DNA from: Calothrix sp. PCC 7716
Lineage (GTDB): Bacteria > Cyanobacteriota > Cyanobacteriia > Cyanobacteriales > Nostocaceae
DNA length: 64,000 nt
NCBI RefSeq assembly: GCF_019977735.1
Contig: NZ_AP025018.1
Span: 9,366,580 to 9,430,579 of the forward strand
Direction of reading: 5' to 3'
Position 1 is the first letter of the stretch. Every line of letters begins with the position of its first letter. Below, in pieces: positions 54,559-63,618 of the stretch. Under the pieces are notes generated by a model, which did no database searches, was not told the origin of the DNA, and saw nothing but the letters and a program-made list of their open reading frames with translations. A program made the translations under genes and the position numbers.

Positions 54559-54959
54559 GAAACAAGAGATGCAGTTAGTAATCCAATCACTAGGAAAACT
54601 AACTGTTTTAATAGCATTGGTAAACTACACCAAAAGTGCAGTGTTTGTTGAACAATGTTTGGTTTCCAGGGAGCTTTAGCTTTCATATGCCCACCATGAA
54701 TTAACCAGTGAGCGAGCGGGCACAGCGGAAGTACATCTGTCCACAACTCTTCATGTCCTAAATGGCGATAACCAACACCTGTGTGATGTATACTGTATTT
54801 TCCGTACTTTTTAGATGCATATTTTCCAATTCTGACCCAAGGAAACATTGAGCATCGGTAATTACATTGCTTTAACCAACAATAGTGCTTATTTCTCCAA
54901 GTATCAGACTTCATGTATAAATAATAATCGCTTGGGGAAAGATATTTTTTCGTTTTCAT
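54504..54959 (-). CDS. HNH-like protein with two C-terminal membrane helices
   Basis: 151 residues. The N-terminal half contains a Cys/His pattern (LKQCNYRCSMF, SIHHTGVGYRHLG, LPLCPLAHWLIHGGH) suggestive of an HNH zinc-binding fold. The C-terminal half has two long hydrophobic helices (about 110-150). HNH domains anchored to a membrane are unusual. The next gene begins inside its 3' end, so translation is coupled. Role unknown. Confidence 0.5.
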   Translation of the reverse strand: MKTKKYLSPSDYYLYMKSDTWRNKHYCWLKQCNYRCSMFPWVRIGKYASKKYGKYSIHHTGVGYRHLGHEELWTDVLPLCPLAHWLIHGGHMKAKAPWKPNIVQQTLHFWCSLPMLLKQLVFLVIGLLTASLVSWWMGFVLGVFLLVLLFT

Positions 54960-55319
54960 TTACAAACCCCTTGATTGTGCCATCCGACTAAAAATTCTCT
55001 GAGCAATTCCACAAATTCTAGGGTCGCGAATTGACTTCAGTATTTCTACACCTTCGGTTAAATCAAATCTATCCAACGCGGCTATCAATCTAATAGCGGT
55101 AGTAAAATCAACCCCATTTGCAATAAATTGTCCTTCTAAACCGACCGGGAACTGTAATAACAGTTGCTCTGTATCTTGCAATGCCTCATCCAAAAAATCG
55201 CTATGTTCTGAGAACGTATAAGCAGCGGCATAAAGTTGCTTTAAAACAGCTAAAATTCCTGTTAAAGCTTCAGAAACTAGCTCAGAATGTTGATTATTTA
55301 ATACTCTATTTCTCGACAT
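54960..55319 (-). CDS. Small helical protein of the operon
   Basis: 119 residues, helical, no membrane segment and no motif I recognise. ATG 55319 lies 2 bases after the stop of the upstream gene (TGATTATG), so coupling decides this start rather than the longer TTG option at 55325. It is a hypothetical member of the operon. Confidence 0.55.
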   Translation of the reverse strand: MSRNRVLNNQHSELVSEALTGILAVLKQLYAAAYTFSEHSDFLDEALQDTEQLLLQFPVGLEGQFIANGVDFTTAIRLIAALDRFDLTEGVEILKSIRDPRICGIAQRIFSRMAQSRGL

Positions 55320-55321
55320 AA

Positions 55322-56182
55322 TCAAAACCTCAAATTCTTGGCAGTAATAAAACCCGTAGAAAAGATGAAATTTTTGTTCAGAGAATAATCAGCGTCTTGT
55401 TGTAAAAATCTCATAAATTCTTGATGACCTTTAGATGTACGCCCTACCGGACAACCTGCACTTGCATCATCAACTAATTGCTGGTCATGTGCGCTATGTT
55501 GATTGGCGCCAATTAACGCGCGCTGTTTTAAATCACCTTCATCAGCCTTACCATTACGGTTTTTATCGCGCGAAATATCAACAGGCGCCACTTGTACCAA
55601 AGCAAGTTCTCGGTTCTTATGCATACCAATGCGCCATGCTTTATACTGCCCTGGTACTTGTATATGCGCCGCACCCGACGCATTCATTGGTTGCTTGGTG
55701 TAATGATTTCCTGGTTCAACAGAAGCATCCCAGGCGCCAATCAAACGCGGAGTTGGATTGACTTCAACTAAAAAGCGACTGTCATTAAATTGATTGGGAG
55801 CGTTATCGTTACTAACACCATTGGGAAACATTCCTTGAACGTAAAAGATGTTGTAACGACGGGCACCAGTTCTCACTTCCCAATTATGAGCGCGCGCGTA
55901 AGAAACAAGTGCAGCAGCTATTTTGTCTGCTTCTTTAACCTGTGTAGAACTTATAGAACCAATGCCAATAAAACGGTTTAACTGAAGTTTGCTCTCAACC
56001 CACGCATTAACACCAGGATGAACAATGACAATTGCCATAATTAAAGACAAGCCAAAACAGCAAACACGTCCCCTAGCTTGAGCTATAACATTTTGGCGAA
56101 GTGCTTCTTCTACTGCTTTAATTTCCTGGTATTGGATTTCTGGGGGGAGATATTTGAATAGGTCGGTGGCTCGAATTGGCAT
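55322..56182 (-). CDS. Membrane-anchored L,D-transpeptidase-like protein
   Basis: 286 residues with an N-terminal membrane helix (about 40-60). The C-terminal domain has a late motif DDASAGCPVGRTSKGHQEF; SAGC is the cysteine position seen in peptidoglycan enzymes of the L,D-transpeptidase and related folds, with H in ANQHSAHDQ before it. It could remodel the cell wall around a channel. The 5' end overlaps the upstream gene by 73 bases. Confidence 0.5.
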   Translation of the reverse strand: MPIRATDLFKYLPPEIQYQEIKAVEEALRQNVIAQARGRVCCFGLSLIMAIVIVHPGVNAWVESKLQLNRFIGIGSISSTQVKEADKIAAALVSYARAHNWEVRTGARRYNIFYVQGMFPNGVSNDNAPNQFNDSRFLVEVNPTPRLIGAWDASVEPGNHYTKQPMNASGAAHIQVPGQYKAWRIGMHKNRELALVQVAPVDISRDKNRNGKADEGDLKQRALIGANQHSAHDQQLVDDASAGCPVGRTSKGHQEFMRFLQQDADYSLNKNFIFSTGFITAKNLRF

Positions 56183-56514
56183 TTAGCACCTTGTCTATAA
56201 GCGTCTAGCAAAGTTTGGCAATCTTGATTATTGAGTTGTTTTTGCGCGCTATTGCTGGGTGAGGACTTTGAACGTATCAAATTTTCCAAGTCAGAGCGTA
56301 CATCAGTTGTTAGTGATGCAATATTAAGGCGCCAGTTTGGAATTAGAGCAAACTGCCCATAACCAGGGCTAGCCATATCTAAAACAAACACAATAAATAC
56401 GGCGCCTGTAACCAGGAAGCTCAAGGGAGGAATCTTTATCCAAGAGGAGGGAGGGAGTTGCTGAAATATTTCCCATCTCTCCCTATTCCTCACTTCCCTC
56501 CTAAATGGAAGCAT
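56110..56514 (-). CDS. Small single-pass membrane protein
   Basis: 134 residues with one hydrophobic helix (about 28-48) and a Ser/Gln-rich C-terminus. Unknown family. It overlaps the downstream gene and starts one base after the end of its upstream neighbour, so it is translated from the operon mRNA. Confidence 0.5.
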   Translation of the reverse strand: MLPFRREVRNRERWEIFQQLPPSSWIKIPPLSFLVTGAVFIVFVLDMASPGYGQFALIPNWRLNIASLTTDVRSDLENLIRSKSSPSNSAQKQLNNQDCQTLLDAYRQGAKCQFEPPTYSNISPQKSNTRKLKQ

Positions 56515-56515
56515 T

Positions 56516-57184
56516 TTACTTATTTCCTACAGATTGATAACCCCCGGCACCTGTCCAATTAGTCAGTGGTAAAGTAGTGGTTGGTTGTTGTGCTTGTTGT
56601 ACAGTTACTCTTGGTTGTTGCCAATCGTCGGCGCCTGAATTTAACCGTACTGCTTTATCTAAACTGTCACCCGCTCCCGTCGCAACAGTACCAAATCCAT
56701 TCCATACTCCTGCTGCAACAGGTTTACCAGCATTAACAACACCATGACCAAATCTAACTGCCGTGGGAGCATTTTGTGGAAGCTGTCTTGGATTACGAGT
56801 TGCAATCAGTCCACCTAGAAAGAATTGAGCAACCCATCCACCCACAATTAAAGTACCGATGCCCATCGACCAGAAAGCAAATGACCTCCAAGGTCTAAAC
56901 GGATTAGTATGACTAGCTACAGTACCTAAAGTACCGATAGCTGCACTGGCGCCGTTTTCCATTGCTGGTGTAATACCACGACTGTAATTTTGACCCCAGT
57001 CATAAGCATTCCTTGCATAGCGCCCAGCACGGTACGCGCGTCCATGCCAGTTTGATGACCTGTTGTGACGATTAGTGTAATCATCGTTGTCTTCTTCGTA
57101 ATTTGCGTCCATAACATCAGTACTTAAATAATCGTTTGAATGTAACTGTGGTAAGTTGGCACCTCTTAATTGTTTTCTGACCAT
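56516..57184 (-). CDS. Membrane protein with Gly/Ala-rich periplasmic-type tail
   Basis: 222 residues. The acidic and Arg-rich N-terminus is followed by one long hydrophobic segment (about 105-130, FWSMGIGTLIVGGWVAQFFL) and a Gln/Thr/Gly-rich C-terminus. No known domain. It is the gene after the P-loop ATPase, 19 bases away, so it may link the ATPase to the membrane. Confidence 0.5.
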   Translation of the reverse strand: MVRKQLRGANLPQLHSNDYLSTDVMDANYEEDNDDYTNRHNRSSNWHGRAYRAGRYARNAYDWGQNYSRGITPAMENGASAAIGTLGTVASHTNPFRPWRSFAFWSMGIGTLIVGGWVAQFFLGGLIATRNPRQLPQNAPTAVRFGHGVVNAGKPVAAGVWNGFGTVATGAGDSLDKAVRLNSGADDWQQPRVTVQQAQQPTTTLPLTNWTGAGGYQSVGNK

Positions 57185-57203
57185 AAATACTCCTTAAATG
57201 ACA

Positions 57204-58583
57204 CTAGTTAATTTCTCCATCAAGTCCCCAAATGTCTTCCTGCTCAATCAGTTTTTGGCGAAACTGTTCTGTATCAACCCCTATTTGGGAATTATCTTCC
57301 ACAGGTTGTTGAGCATTCGTTGGAAGGTAAAGAAATTGAGGACAATATTTTTGTACGAGTTGTATGTAGTTGTACTTGTCTTTTCCATCAATTCGAGTTG
57401 CAGGTGGTCCCTGCATCCAATGGGGAATATCAATTCGTAGTTTCTGACGCTCTCCTCCATCTGGACGAATCAAATATGCCCAACCCGCACACCGCTTGTT
57501 ACCCTCAACGTTTCTATCCGTTACCGCTTGGGCATATAACCAGACAATTGCATCTTTTATGGTTTCTGATTTTCCAGCCAGAGCTTTGGCGCCACCTAAC
57601 ATTGCTTGGGTATCACCGTGGCTAGCAAAGGATACAGACATATTAGATTGCCGCACAAATTGAACCACTGCTTCCCAAAATTTAGGCATGACGGTAGCAT
57701 CAATATTATCGACTTCGCTCGAATAATTGGACATTTCATCAAGCGAGAGATGAATGTGGATATCTTCAAATGGCTCGTACTCTTTGGCTTCGTCGCCAGC
57801 TTCAGCAATTCTAAAAAAAGCAATGCGGGTAAACTCACGGATAGCGTTTGTAGCTTCAACAAAGTTGTAACCACGTCCAAAAACCTTAACTCCCTTCCAG
57901 TGCTGACCCTTGGCGAAGGGGTTAACCATCCATACCAAATGACCTAACTTAACATGTTCGGCAATTAGATAACCAAGTTTAGATGTTTTACCACTCCCTT
58001 TCTCCTTACCAACGATACCCACTGTGTTTTCGTAAACTAGGGATTTTACGTCTTCATATTTATCTTCATTGGTGGCGCGCGATATTTTATTAACTGCATC
58101 AACTTTATTTCCTGAAAAAATAGATTCATAGGCGCCTGTTTGATAAAAATTTGGAGTTGGTTTAGAAACTTGAGAATTATTTGGCTGTTGGTAGGTTCTA
58201 TCAATTTGGTTACTTTCACCCTTAGTATCTCTGGCAACACTTTTTACTTGTGGTTGCCTAGTGTTTACCTCAAACGAATCCAGTTGAGACTGTTGAGGCG
58301 AAATGTTTTGACTCGCTTGTAACAGGAGTTGAGGCTTGGCATACTGGCACCGTTTTCTACTTGCTAATTCCCAAAAAACTAAACTCGATGGTCCTACGAC
58401 TGCCAAAACGGCGCCACCAATTCTTAAAAACGACTTTACTGGTTCTGGCATTTCTACTTCAACCGACTGCTTTTGCGTAGAGTATGGAGTTGCTGGCTGT
58501 GTTATGGCGCTTGTCGTAAAGCTACTTGTGAACATCCAGCCACCTATCAGTAAAGGTATGGGAGCAAAAAATAACTTACTCAT
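57204..58583 (-). CDS. Membrane-anchored P-loop ATPase (TraD/VirD4/FtsK-like)
   Basis: 459 residues with two N-terminal membrane helices (about 3-22 and 54-72), a disordered linker (about 95-150) and a P-loop domain. Walker A is GKEKGSGKTS (192-201), Walker B-like IHIHLSLDEMSNY with an acidic pair, and later an arginine-rich segment. Coupling proteins of conjugation and FtsK motors share this layout. It may therefore move DNA or protein across a membrane. It overlaps the following gene by 8 bases. No relaxase is seen near it. Confidence 0.6.
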   Translation of the reverse strand: MSKLFFAPIPLLIGGWMFTSSFTTSAITQPATPYSTQKQSVEVEMPEPVKSFLRIGGAVLAVVGPSSLVFWELASRKRCQYAKPQLLLQASQNISPQQSQLDSFEVNTRQPQVKSVARDTKGESNQIDRTYQQPNNSQVSKPTPNFYQTGAYESIFSGNKVDAVNKISRATNEDKYEDVKSLVYENTVGIVGKEKGSGKTSKLGYLIAEHVKLGHLVWMVNPFAKGQHWKGVKVFGRGYNFVEATNAIREFTRIAFFRIAEAGDEAKEYEPFEDIHIHLSLDEMSNYSSEVDNIDATVMPKFWEAVVQFVRQSNMSVSFASHGDTQAMLGGAKALAGKSETIKDAIVWLYAQAVTDRNVEGNKRCAGWAYLIRPDGGERQKLRIDIPHWMQGPPATRIDGKDKYNYIQLVQKYCPQFLYLPTNAQQPVEDNSQIGVDTEQFRQKLIEQEDIWGLDGEIN

Positions 58584-59532
58584 TTAGTTCCTCCTTGGTT
58601 GGTTTTGGAGGTTGGTCTAACAGTTTTGATTTACGCTGTTTCGGTTTTGGCTCCGGTTTATATTGCTGATAATCAGATATTTCTGCTGCTTGTGGATTGA
58701 TTGTATTTCCAAACCAATCGGTCTTTTCTAATTGCTCGGCAACAGGCGCCAATCCTTTAACTTTTAATGCTTCAACTCTTGCATTTTTGATGTCAGATAA
58801 AGCTTTGCGAGTATTTTGGGCAATTGTAATCAAGTCGAAGCGTTGTGTTGTTTCCCTCCTACTGCTAGAGATAATGTTAAGTTTTACTAAGCCACTGGCT
58901 GTTAATTCCGCAGAGTCGAGAGGAATTGTTACCCATGAATCGGTGCTTGGGTCAATATATCGTAATTCTGCTTCTTTACCAGATGCCCCCAAGTTAATAC
59001 GTTTGAGTGCTTCAATTTCCGAGCCATAATTAATTACCTCCTCATGTTGGTTATATGCTTGGTTTTGAGGATTATTTTGACTGGTAACAATTCGATTACG
59101 GTAGCGTGCGGAAGCTTCTAGAACTGCTGCTTGTACTAAACCAGGATTGCTTACCATCCCAGAACTATAATCACTGCGCGTTAAATATTCTCGGAAGTTG
59201 CTATCACTTGCCTCCAAGTTTTGAGATTTTTGTAATAGTGCTTGCTGTGTCTCTTGTTCGGGTGTAAGTTCTGTCGAACGTTGACCTAGAATTATTGCCG
59301 CAATCGAAGCAATCAATATTGAAATTACCGTCGCGATGAAAATTGATACGAGCCAAGGATTGGTTAGTAAAGAATCTAAACTTCCCGATTTGATAATATT
59401 GATAAGCCCCGGAGGTGAAGGCGCCTGGTTTTGTTGAAACTTTCCGCGCGGGTCTGGTACCCAATTATCATCAAAATCATGGGAGCTATATTCATGATTT
59501 TGGTAATTGGATGGTGAGTCTTGAAACTGCAT
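58576..59532 (-). CDS. Single-pass membrane protein, VirB8-like layout
   Basis: 318 residues. A disordered Pro/Asn/Gln-rich N-terminus (1-55), one membrane helix (about 60-85) and an extracytoplasmic domain of about 200 residues end in a Lys/Pro-rich tail. The overall plan resembles VirB8-type channel proteins, but no sequence signature proves this. GGAG lies a few bases upstream of the ATG. Confidence 0.45.
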   Translation of the reverse strand: MQFQDSPSNYQNHEYSSHDFDDNWVPDPRGKFQQNQAPSPPGLINIIKSGSLDSLLTNPWLVSIFIATVISILIASIAAIILGQRSTELTPEQETQQALLQKSQNLEASDSNFREYLTRSDYSSGMVSNPGLVQAAVLEASARYRNRIVTSQNNPQNQAYNQHEEVINYGSEIEALKRINLGASGKEAELRYIDPSTDSWVTIPLDSAELTASGLVKLNIISSSRRETTQRFDLITIAQNTRKALSDIKNARVEALKVKGLAPVAEQLEKTDWFGNTINPQAAEISDYQQYKPEPKPKQRKSKLLDQPPKPTKEELNE

Positions 59533-59570
59533 TTTGGTTAAGCCGTTAATTAACTAAGAAGACAAACCTC

Positions 59571-59978
59571 CTACACCTTGTTATTTAAGATTTGCTTTCT
59601 GTAATGGCGAAGAACTAATGCCGCTAACGCTACTCCTAAAATAGTCCCAGTAATGAAAGTGCCTATAATCTTCAAAAATACTGGTTTTGGGGGAGAGCTA
59701 ACAGCAAGGGCAATAGTGGCGATAGTGGTGGTAGTGGTAATCGCAACAGTGGTAGCAACCGTTCCTCCTTCTGTCATATAGTTTGTAATTGTTTGGCGGT
59801 CACTCAAGAGAACTTGATTTATCGTTGGCGCCATCACTTGTAATGTTTCTGCTGCCAAAACTGGCGCCGCCTCAACTATTTCTTCGACACATGGGACGTT
59901 GATGTAGTCGTTTTCTTGGCGCCTGGAAGCGATGTTTGTTGTGCCGCTGTCAACACTGGATGTTCTTCCTCCCCCCAA
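59571..59978 (-). CDS. Small membrane protein
   Basis: Up to 135 residues with a Thr/Ala-rich stretch and a C-terminal membrane segment (about 100-125, IGTFITGTILGVALAALVL). The first 35 codons overlap the upstream gene by 103 bases, so the true start may be later, for example at the Met of MAPTINQ. No homologue recognised. Confidence 0.45.
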   Translation of the reverse strand: MGGGRTSSVDSGTTNIASRRQENDYINVPCVEEIVEAAPVLAAETLQVMAPTINQVLLSDRQTITNYMTEGGTVATTVAITTTTTIATIALAVSSPPKPVFLKIIGTFITGTILGVALAALVLRHYRKQILNNKV

Positions 59979-60502
59979 TTTACCGACGTTCCTAAAAAAT
60001 TTTGCTCGAACTGATGCTCGATACTCTCAAATGCGGCGCCGAAACCATTGACTGTTTGGTTATGTGTAATTTCTGATTCTTCGACACCGTTTAAAATCAA
60101 ATCTTGGGTTTGACGTAGAAACGCTTCTCTAAATAGTGTGTAGCCAACTTGGGATATTGAATGAGACTTGAGTAACAGTTGATACAGGTCATAATGATAG
60201 CTACCAGGTTTTACTACCTGTGGGTCAACACCAATGCGCTGCCTGAAAAATTCATCTAAATTAAATCGGGCGCCCATTGTTTGTTGTTGTGCTTGCGCTT
60301 CGGTTTTAAGACGCAGCAATTCTTGAATACCCTCAGAAAATGAACACGCTCGCTCCTTGCAAGCAGTAACGAAAGCCTGAACTTTCTGGAAACTGTCATC
60401 GCTAATTGAGTTATCGGTAATTGGAATATCTAAAGCTTGGCAAATAGCTTTTAAATCGGTTACGGGTATTTCAAGCTGCTGTACTGCTGCTGACAGATTC
60501 AT
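59876..60502 (-). CDS. Hypothetical soluble protein of the operon
   Basis: 208 residues, helical, with Gln/Glu-rich segments and no recognised domain. Its 5' end overlaps the HTH gene by 32 bases. It could be a regulator or a cytoplasmic assembly factor. No evidence for a particular role. Confidence 0.5.
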   Translation of the reverse strand: MNLSAAVQQLEIPVTDLKAICQALDIPITDNSISDDSFQKVQAFVTACKERACSFSEGIQELLRLKTEAQAQQQTMGARFNLDEFFRQRIGVDPQVVKPGSYHYDLYQLLLKSHSISQVGYTLFREAFLRQTQDLILNGVEESEITHNQTVNGFGAAFESIEHQFEQNFLGTSVNWGEEEHPVLTAAQQTSLPGAKKTTTSTSHVSKK

Positions 60503-60860
60503 TTGCTTGTTCCTCCTTCAATTTATCAACCAATATTTTGACGAAAAAGTTATCTTGTTCCTCTGGAGTTAAAAACTCAGTCACAAATGTGTACAAGTCA
60601 GTACGCCGGACTTCGCGAACGTATAATTTTATTCCTCCTCTGCTGACGACTTCTTGTTGGTAATCGACTTGCGCGACTCTTAAAAACCGATTAGCAACGT
60701 AAAAACAAGCTAATAATTCCAAATCAAGACAGCTAAATAAACCTCCGCGCTTTGGTGATTTGATGTCAGCGAACTCACACCAGTTTTTGATGGTTGTCAC
60801 GCAAACACCTGATTCTTTGGCTAATGTAGTTTGGGAGTAAAGTCTTTGTACATATTTCAT
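60471..60860 (-). CDS. MerR-like helix-turn-helix protein, first gene of the operon
   Basis: 129 residues. The N-terminus reads SQTTLAKESGVCVTTIKNWCEF, a winged helix-turn-helix like that of MerR/excisionase proteins, followed by a helical segment. As the leading gene it could control the operon or serve as an excisionase-type directionality factor for the tyrosine recombinase at 7405. Both ideas are inference. Confidence 0.55.
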   Translation of the reverse strand: MKYVQRLYSQTTLAKESGVCVTTIKNWCEFADIKSPKRGGLFSCLDLELLACFYVANRFLRVAQVDYQQEVVSRGGIKLYVREVRRTDLYTFVTEFLTPEEQDNFFVKILVDKLKEEQANESVSSSTAA

Positions 60861-61383
60861 GGAGCCAATTTAAATGACAGTCAAACTCAACTTGAAGTTG
60901 AACTAAATTCCAGTTTGGATTCTGCTCACTCTTCAGTTGCATAGCATTACTTTTTATTTAACACTCAATGACTTGACGATTACCTACATTTACGCAAAAA
61001 TTCGGTAATTAGCTCACACAAAGTCAAAGACTTATTCACAGCATTTTTGTGTTTATATTGTTTGCTGCAACAATAATTTTCTTTCATTACGAATGAGGTG
61101 GAAGCGATGTATTTACGCTCGTTAGAACGCTTATAATCGTCTGAAATCTTATGTTTCCACTTCGACGACGCGCGACTGGCGCCTTGATTACAATTCGCAG
61201 TGTACAATTAGAATAATTACAACGCCATCTCTAAATGTAAAAATTATACATGCATGTACGAGTGTTGGAATAAATAGCATATAATTATAAGAACACTAGA
61301 CTTACATAAAGCCAGTTATATTTATAATGGGTTTGAGATATGAGACACTTGCTCAACACCTAAAAATTATTGAGGAGTAACAA
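60861..61383. other. Intergenic region, operon promoter area
   Basis: About 520 bases between the divergent HTH gene and the antitoxin-like gene. A minus-strand frame at 60980-61207 is present but lacks coding character. I see no clear palindrome. Confidence 0.45.
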
Positions 61384-61620
61384 ATGAAAGTTAGAGCAAT
61401 AAAACGTGGTCAGATTATCGAATTATTGGAACAAATTAACGATGTTCCCGATAATACAGAAATTTTAGTTGAGTTGCAGGCACCAAGAGCTAGCGCTACA
61501 GGAAAGCCTTTAACTCATGACGAAAAGTTAGCGAAACTTAATCAATTGTTTGGCACCTGGAAAGATGACACAGAATTAATAGAAATATTTGCAGAAATCG
61601 ATAAAGTCCGTCATGCATGA
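61384..61620 (+). CDS. Antitoxin-like protein without its toxin
   Basis: 78 residues. The short acidic C-terminal peptide WKDDTELIEIFAEIDKVRHA resembles the antitoxins that sit before PIN-domain toxins in cyanobacteria. GAGGAG lies 6 bases before the ATG. Immediately downstream, where a VapC-like toxin would begin, there is only a short, unrelated frame, so the antitoxin seems orphaned. Confidence 0.6.
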   Translation: MKVRAIKRGQIIELLEQINDVPDNTEILVELQAPRASATGKPLTHDEKLAKLNQLFGTWKDDTELIEIFAEIDKVRHA

Positions 61621-61887
61621 ACTTTCCGCAATCATAAAAATAAAAATATACGGTACAATTTTACGCTCTTGCCAGGATCATTATTATATATGGACAACTC
61701 GGTTCAGTATGAATGGGTACAGGCTATAAATAAACCATCATGGTGCCGAATCACGAATTAGCCTTACATGGCGTGCTTTTTGTGCAGTTGATTAATTTTA
61801 TATAGAAAGTTTCCGTATAATAATGGATTAGGCTTGATCTTCTTTGTATCTTGCGTTGAAATTAAGTTGCGCTTGCAGCAAATTATC

Positions 61888-62497
61888 ATGGTTGAAAAAA
61901 CAAATCAGTCAAAGCAGACTCCATCTGAAATTGGTTGGGAAATGGATGCTTATCTCCAAGCTTGCTTATCCAATCGCTATTTTATGGGGTCAATACTAGT
62001 CGCTTGCGCGGGCGAAGTCTTATTGAGTGCAGGTTATGGTATGGCAAACCTGGAACATAATGTTCCCCATACACCTAAAACAAAGTTTCGCATTGGTTCT
62101 ATTACCAAGCAGTTTACCGCAGCGGCAATTCTAAAATTGCAAGAACAAGACTTACTGAGCGTGCATGATACGATTTAGCAGCGATTTTGTTTGGTCAACC
62201 TTATGAGCTACCTAAGCAAAGACAAGCAATTGAACTCGACCCAACGATTTATGATACATATGTTGGGCAATATGAACTGGAACCTGGGTGGGTATGATTG
62301 TTACTACAGAGGATAATCGCATCTTTACCCAATGGGCAGGGCAAAAGCGAGTTGAGTTATATCCGGAGTCTTCAACCAAGTTCTTTACAAAGCTAATTGA
62401 TTCTCAACGTACATTTTTAATATCAGACGCAGGTAAAGCAACACAGGTAATTGTCCATCAAAGTGGGCGAGACCGTGTGGCAAATAGAATCCATTAA
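61888..62497 (+). pseudogene. Serine beta-lactamase-like hydrolase, internally deleted and frameshifted
   Basis: The N-terminal piece (from 61888) reads MVEKTNQSKQ... with FRIGSITKQFTAAAIL, the SxxK nucleophile region of class C/DD-peptidase-like proteins. At 62178 a stop follows. The C-terminal piece resumes in other frames (ELDPTIYDTYVGQYELEPG near 62230-62285, then VTTEDNRIF to 62497). The core of about 250 residues is missing, and frames change twice. The rest belongs to the family C-terminal domain. Non-functional. Confidence 0.8.
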
Positions 62498-62650
62498 AGC
62501 CACATTTTGCATCAGTGGGCTAACCACCACACATAATATATTTGGAGTGTATAAGGATTAGTCAAAAAAATATACGAAAACATTCCTTACAATAAATACT
62601 TAGGCTGCCAAAACTGTCCAGCTTTTTATTAGGTGAAAGGAATGACTAAG

Positions 62651-63280
62651 ATGACTAACAAACAATCACCAAGTTTTGTGATTGCTATCAGTGGTTCTTC
62701 TGGATCAGGAAAAACTTCTCTGGTTCAAAAAGTAACCAGTTTGCTAGAAGATGCTGTATCGCTCTATTTCGACGATTATGCTGCCGTATCTACATACCCC
62801 TCGAACTTTTCTGAGTGGATTAGAGAGGGAGCTGATCCTAATCAATGGAAAACCCCGCAACTCCTTGAAGATTTGCAGATGTTACGCCGTGGGGAAGCCA
62901 TTTCTCTCCCTGGTAACAAAGGAATGGTTAAGTCAGCTAGCTTTATTGTTATGGAGGAACCGTTTGGTAGAGAAAGAGCCGGAATGAACGAGCTTATTGA
63001 TTTTGTAGTGTGTATCGACCTTCCACTAGAAGTTGCCCTAGCACGTCGGCTGCTTCGAGATATCGAATGGTGTCTCAGTGAGAGAAATGCAGAATACTTG
63101 GCGCTCTATCTCAAAGAGTACTTAACAGGTTATCTCGGTGGTGCTACCCGCGAAATGTATCTTGAAGTAAACACAAGAGTCTTGAGAAATTGCGATTTAG
63201 CTTTAGATGGAATCAAATCCATAGACGAGTTAGCAGATGAGATTGTCGTTGCGCTCAAAACAAAACTGGGGACAGTTTAA
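62651..63280 (+). CDS. Uridine-kinase-like P-loop NTPase
   Basis: 209 residues with Walker A GSSGSGKTS and an early DDY motif, then WIREGADPNQW, as in uridine/phosphoribulokinase-type nucleoside kinases. Start chosen at ATG 62651: AAGGA at about 62637-62641 gives a 9-base spacing, whereas the upstream GTG 62633 and ATG 62642 do not. No signal peptide. It is downstream of the pseudogene, with about 130 bases between. The exact substrate is uncertain. Confidence 0.65.
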   Translation: MTNKQSPSFVIAISGSSGSGKTSLVQKVTSLLEDAVSLYFDDYAAVSTYPSNFSEWIREGADPNQWKTPQLLEDLQMLRRGEAISLPGNKGMVKSASFIVMEEPFGRERAGMNELIDFVVCIDLPLEVALARRLLRDIEWCLSERNAEYLALYLKEYLTGYLGGATREMYLEVNTRVLRNCDLALDGIKSIDELADEIVVALKTKLGTV

Positions 63281-63391
63281 GTGCAATACCCGTGAATGAA
63301 ATTGATAAAGTGACGGTAGAATGAGTGATTCAGGTGCCTGTTGAGGTTATAAGACACGAGTTGATTCACGAGTATTGAGTTTAAGTGCAAT
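63274..63391. repeat. Direct repeat AGTTTAAGTGCAAT, two copies
   Basis: AGTTTAAGTGCAAT occurs at 63274-63287 and 63378-63391, with GGGGACAG beside each copy (before the first and after the second). The first overlaps the kinase stop region. Possibly a small duplication or insertion footprint. Confidence 0.5.
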
Positions 63392-63502
63392 TGGGGACAG
63401 GAATTTTTAATGGCACCATTTTTGAACTAAAAAATATAAAAAAATTTCACATAAAATTCTTACATGACAATATTTTGGGGATTCACACATGATTGTCTTG
63501 GG

Positions 63503-63618
63503 TTAAATAACGAATTTGTGTCAAATAATCGGCGTTGCTTAAATAACAGATTTGGCACCAATCATCGATGTCGCTTAAATAACGGATTGACACTAATAAT
63601 AAATGTCAGTTAAATAAC
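63503..63618. repeat. Degenerate tandem repeat TTAAATAACxGATT, ~36-bp period (Tn7-like end?)
   Basis: TTAAATAAC recurs at 63503, 63539, 63575 and 63610, spaced 36, 36 and 35 bases. Between the copies TGTC/GACA pieces occur (GTGTC, ATGTCGC, GACAC, ATGTCAG). Arrays of such units form the ends of Tn7-like and CRISPR-associated transposons in cyanobacteria, where TnsB binds them. No transposase gene is in the window, and a clean TGT terminus is not visible. Nothing else is seen in 63281-64000 apart from a small remnant and the preceding repeat. Confidence 0.55.

Noticed and set aside
60980-61207. Minus-strand 75-residue frame rich in Lys and Cys
   Set aside because: No ribosome-binding site, no coding character, and it lies in the promoter area of the operon.
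63503-63618. CRISPR array
   Set aside because: Repeat units are only about 9-14 bases conserved, without unique spacers of fixed length and without cas genes in the window; transposon-end repeats fit better.
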